Below are positions 61,429 through 64,000 of a stretch of 64,000 nucleotides of DNA, in pieces. A model generated the notes under the pieces. The model saw nothing but the letters and a program-made list of their open reading frames with translations, searched no databases and had not been told where the DNA came from. Both the position numbers and the translations under genes were made by a program. Location of the stretch: NCBI GenBank assembly GCA_020186115.1, contig WSYJ01000166.1, forward strand, positions 62,001 through 126,000. The letters run 5' to 3'. Each line of letters starts with the position of its first letter. Within the stretch, counting starts at the first letter, position 1. The DNA is from Histomonas meleagridis. Taxonomy: Eukaryota; Parabasalia; Tritrichomonadida; Dientamoebidae.

Positions 61429-63006
61429 TTATTCTTTTGAGTCGATTAATTGTATAAATCTATTCTTTAAATCTATTTCCTTCAAATGACAGCTCCACAA
61501 TCTTTCTATTAATTCATCGTCGCTTAATTTCTCTATATTTAATATTTTGTTCTCATTTTCATCACTAATTTCCACAACTCCTGTTATCGTAACTATACCT
61601 GGTCCAATCACGAAAATTGTTGCGTTCATATTTTTTGAGATAACAAATTCCATTACTTGGTCATTATTATTCTCGAACAACACTAAAGGCAAAGGTGTTC
61701 TAATATGTTTTTTCTCATTATCATTTTTCAACCCATCATAAAGCGTTGTTACTAAAGTTGGTCTATTTCTATCCCAACCATCGATATGAGCCTTTATTAA
61801 TTTAATTCTTTTAATATTATCATTAAATTCAGGAGTAATACTTTCATCTTGTTTTACTTTATAAATGATTTGATTATTTTCTTCATTATTTTGTTCTTCT
61901 TCTTCTTCTTCATTGTTTATATTATTCTCCATTTGCATTCTTAAATCATTTAAGTTTGGTATAATTCGATGTAATTTAATATGATGAATATCGCCAATTA
62001 AATCTAATAAATCATATTGACATAATGGACATTTGGTATGACCTATAATCCATTGCTGTAAACATGAAGTATGATAACAATGTTTACATGGTAATCGTTT
62101 CGCTTCCCCTATTAACATTTGCCCTCGACATATAATACAATTATCTTCATTCATTAAATCTTCGATTGTTGCATTTGGGAGTTTTTCTTCGAGGACTTTT
62201 GTTAACTTTTTCCATTTGATATACGTGGAAATTGTGTTTAATATTGTAAATAATAAATAAATGGACTCAACTAAACATAAAGATAAAACTAATATATTTA
62301 ATTTATAGGCAAATATAAAACGTAAAATGAAAATTAATAACTGGAAAAAAATATCACGAATAAAATCTAGTCGAATACTTTCATAACTTTGGCCAAAGTT
62401 CGCAATGTCTAAAAATATAATGACATGCTTAAAGAAATCTGATAGAAATGTGTTGGAGGATTGGATGTTTTCTAAAAAAAGATAAAAATTATATGGAGTA
62501 GGTTGCTCCATGCAAAATTTGTAAAATCCAAATGATGAGTAAAGTGATAAGAAAAAGAGAATAACTTGAAAAATAAATAGTTTGGCATGTGAGGTAATTG
62601 AGTAATACTGTTTTCCTAGTGAAAAATTATTTACTTTGGAACTAATGATAATGGAAAAATATCGGAATCCAAAACAAAGGCCAATATAAAATAATACTGA
62701 TGCATTACAATCAAGGTTGAGAAAGAACATTGGATATAAAAGATCAAGTAAAATGAATTTTGTTTCATCATTAGCTTCTCGAAGTTGAGGTGGAGTTAAA
62801 TTACCAAGGAAAAATTTTGTTGATCCGCAAATTAACTCTATTGATAGTGATAGTAATAAATTCAAGAATAAAAATTGATTAAATTTTGAATCAAAAAATG
62901 AAATAAATGCATTAAAAATATCACGAGTTGACATGTAGCTTATGACCATTGTTGAAATAAAAATTGAAATCGAAATTAGTGTATAAATTGGATTTATTAG
63001 CTTCAT
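61429..63006 (-). CDS. HRD1-type multi-pass RING-H2 ubiquitin ligase (ERAD)
   Basis: 525 residues. Six TM segments between ~5 and 260 are followed by KWKKLTKVLEEKLPNAT. A RING-H2 follows at 290-329: CIIC, CKHCYHTSC and CPLC, matching C3H2C3 spacing. The C-terminal ~200 residues are acidic and unstructured-looking (EEEEEEQNNEE) before a last folded part. HRD1/gp78 proteins ubiquitinate misfolded ER proteins and form the retrotranslocation channel. Topology, the helix before the RING and the ring spacing are typical. It is head-to-head with the karyopherin-like gene. Confidence 0.85.
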   Translation of the reverse strand: MKLINPIYTLISISIFISTMVISYMSTRDIFNAFISFFDSKFNQFLFLNLLLSLSIELICGSTKFFLGNLTPPQLREANDETKFILLDLLYPMFFLNLDCNASVLFYIGLCFGFRYFSIIISSKVNNFSLGKQYYSITSHAKLFIFQVILFFLSLYSSFGFYKFCMEQPTPYNFYLFLENIQSSNTFLSDFFKHVIIFLDIANFGQSYESIRLDFIRDIFFQLLIFILRFIFAYKLNILVLSLCLVESIYLLFTILNTISTYIKWKKLTKVLEEKLPNATIEDLMNEDNCIICRGQMLIGEAKRLPCKHCYHTSCLQQWIIGHTKCPLCQYDLLDLIGDIHHIKLHRIIPNLNDLRMQMENNINNEEEEEEQNNEENNQIIYKVKQDESITPEFNDNIKRIKLIKAHIDGWDRNRPTLVTTLYDGLKNDNEKKHIRTPLPLVLFENNNDQVMEFVISKNMNATIFVIGPGIVTITGVVEISDENENKILNIEKLSDDELIERLWSCHLKEIDLKNRFIQLIDSKE

Positions 63007-63013
63007 TTTATTT

Positions 63014-63037
63014 GGGGTGTCCTTTTACGAACGTTAA
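63014..63037. promoter_or_regulatory. GGGGTGTCC plus ACGAACGTTAA divergent promoter
   Basis: GGGGTGTCC (63014-63022) lies 8 bp from the HRD1-like ATG, and ACGAACGTTAA (63027-63037) lies 35 bp from the karyopherin ATG. The whole intergenic region is only 66 bp, so both genes probably share this DNA. Both motif classes recur elsewhere. Confidence 0.5.
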
Positions 63038-63072
63038 TCCGTAATTACACATAACATATCCTCATAAAGGAA

Positions 63073-64000
63073 ATGGACAATGAATTTGCATTTTATATTG
63101 AATGTCTAGAAAATATCACATCAAGTGACGAAATGACAAGAAGTAAAGCAACAGAATTTGTTCAACATATATATTCTACAGATGTATTTAAAATAATCGA
63201 ATATTCAATAAGAATTATTCAATCAGATGAAATATTTAGTATTAACGTTATCATGCAATCTCTTATTTTAATTCAACGAATTTTCAAGCCAACACGTGCA
63301 CAAACAAAAAATTTATTAATGAATCGTTGGAATACGAATTTAAAACAAGAAATGCGAGATGGAATCAAATCATCTGTGATACGTGGGTTATTTTATGAAA
63401 ATTTAAGTATTCGACAAACGGCAGCTTATTGTTTTTCTTTAATATATTTTCTTGATGAAAAAAATGGTTTTCGAGAAGAAGTTTTAGGTATTTTAACTGA
63501 GCCATTTGGTAATCCGAGCTATGGTTTACATGCCACAATGGGATGTTTTTATGCGATAAATGAATTAGTTCAAGCAAATCTCATCAGTAGGAAAACACCA
63601 TACCATGAATTAGCCACCAAGCGCATCTCCGAAACTTTTGTTTCTCTTTTACAAGAGCCAAATCTTTTACCGGAGAATGAATTTATTTTATTAATTGACA
63701 TTTTTGCCAATATTTTCCTTATCTTTGGTGACATGTTTCAAAGCTCCAATAATCTTTCCTTGTTAGTTCAATTAATTAATCAAAAAATGGGGCAATTTCA
63801 AGCCCCACCACATCATACAGTTTTCTATCGTTTATTGTATTCAATTTTCGAACGTTTTTATATAGACGTAGGACCAACTATGGGAATTATCTTTAATATT
63901 ACTGCGTCATCATTACAATGTGGGAATCCAGATCTTATTATTCCATGTTTAACCTTTTTGGATAATGTTAGTAAATATGAAAACAAAATTCAACAAAATC
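63073..64000 (+). CDS. Karyopherin-beta/importin-beta-like HEAT protein (partial, 3' cut)
   Basis: Open for 309 codons to the window end. It starts MDNEFAFYIECLENITSSDE with RSKATEFVQHIYST, the usual N-terminal HEAT repeat pattern of importin beta (small helix, then SxDxxxRxxAExxL). Helical repeats continue (e.g. NVIMQSLILIQRIF, RDGIKSSVIRGLFYENLS). Importin beta proteins carry cargo through nuclear pores with Ran-GTP. The Ran-binding details cannot be checked. The ARM-repeat importin-alpha-like gene is 23 kb away, with no functional link implied. Confidence 0.7.
   Translation, partial: MDNEFAFYIECLENITSSDEMTRSKATEFVQHIYSTDVFKIIEYSIRIIQSDEIFSINVIMQSLILIQRIFKPTRAQTKNLLMNRWNTNLKQEMRDGIKSSVIRGLFYENLSIRQTAAYCFSLIYFLDEKNGFREEVLGILTEPFGNPSYGLHATMGCFYAINELVQANLISRKTPYHELATKRISETFVSLLQEPNLLPENEFILLIDIFANIFLIFGDMFQSSNNLSLLVQLINQKMGQFQAPPHHTVFYRLLYSIFERFYIDVGPTMGIIFNITASSLQCGNPDLIIPCLTFLDNVSKYENKIQQN

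Overview
The window looks like nuclear DNA of an anaerobic trichomonad (Parabasalia), most likely Tritrichomonas-like. The sequence is very AT-rich, and the genes are long, apparently intronless and eukaryotic: kinesin, CAF1 deadenylase, ERV46/ERGIC3, an HRD1-type RING ligase, a NASP-type histone chaperone and karyopherin-like proteins. Among them lie trichomonad hallmarks: BspA-like leucine-rich-repeat surface proteins, an R2R3 Myb protein, a decayed DUF3447-type ankyrin gene, and a serine hydroxymethyltransferase with a short hydrogenosome-like leader. Three pol III-type tRNA genes (two Glu, one His) are present. The species call is inference from gene content.

Layout. 1-9.9 kb: TM2-domain protein, a 2303-residue divergent BEACH/WD40 protein and two coiled-coil genes. 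10.0-10.8 kb: a broken repeated-element (possibly transposase) gene. 11.3-29.6 kb: a tandem array of four ~4.3-kb units plus a fifth partial copy. Each unit carries a BspA-like gene on the minus strand, a small upstream companion reading frame, and an older decayed BspA/companion pair. The membrane tail differs at the left edge and the N-terminus differs at the right edge. 31.2-33.2 kb: another, frameshifted, type-I surface protein gene. 33.5-41.6 kb: Ras/Rab relic, SHMT, RRM protein, Fic protein, tRNA-Glu, ARM-repeat karyopherin-like protein and an 8-TM protein. 42.3-43.5 kb: a surface protein with 23 near-identical 30-bp repeats. 43.6-47.7 kb: NASP-like chaperone, ankyrin relic, coiled-coil proteins and Myb. 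48.2-49.7 kb: a surface protein whose ectodomain resembles bacterial fimbrillins (Mfa-like). 49.8-64 kb: a small unknown gene, tRNA-His, acylated protein, kinesin with a C-terminal membrane anchor, ERV46, CAF1, AFG2-like AAA ATPase, tRNA-Glu, a coiled-coil membrane protein, HRD1-like ligase and the start of a karyopherin-beta-like gene.

How the parts relate. The most interesting theme is a modular surface-display cassette. At least three unrelated ectodomains (BspA-type LRR, bacterial fimbrillin-like, and a GHD-type domain) are joined to the same kind of Ser/Thr-Asn hexapeptide stalk, an aromatic juxtamembrane block (YSTYYxYYS), one TM helix and one of two acidic cytoplasmic tails (DPFAxDFKED or KEDxDxW-L/M at the C-terminus). 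Housekeeping genes often have a compact ACGNNCGTTAA motif, sometimes with a GGGYRCCC-like palindrome, within about 100 bp upstream of the ATG. Frame breaks within the tandem array are mostly single-base homopolymer differences, so it cannot be decided here whether they are biological or consensus errors.
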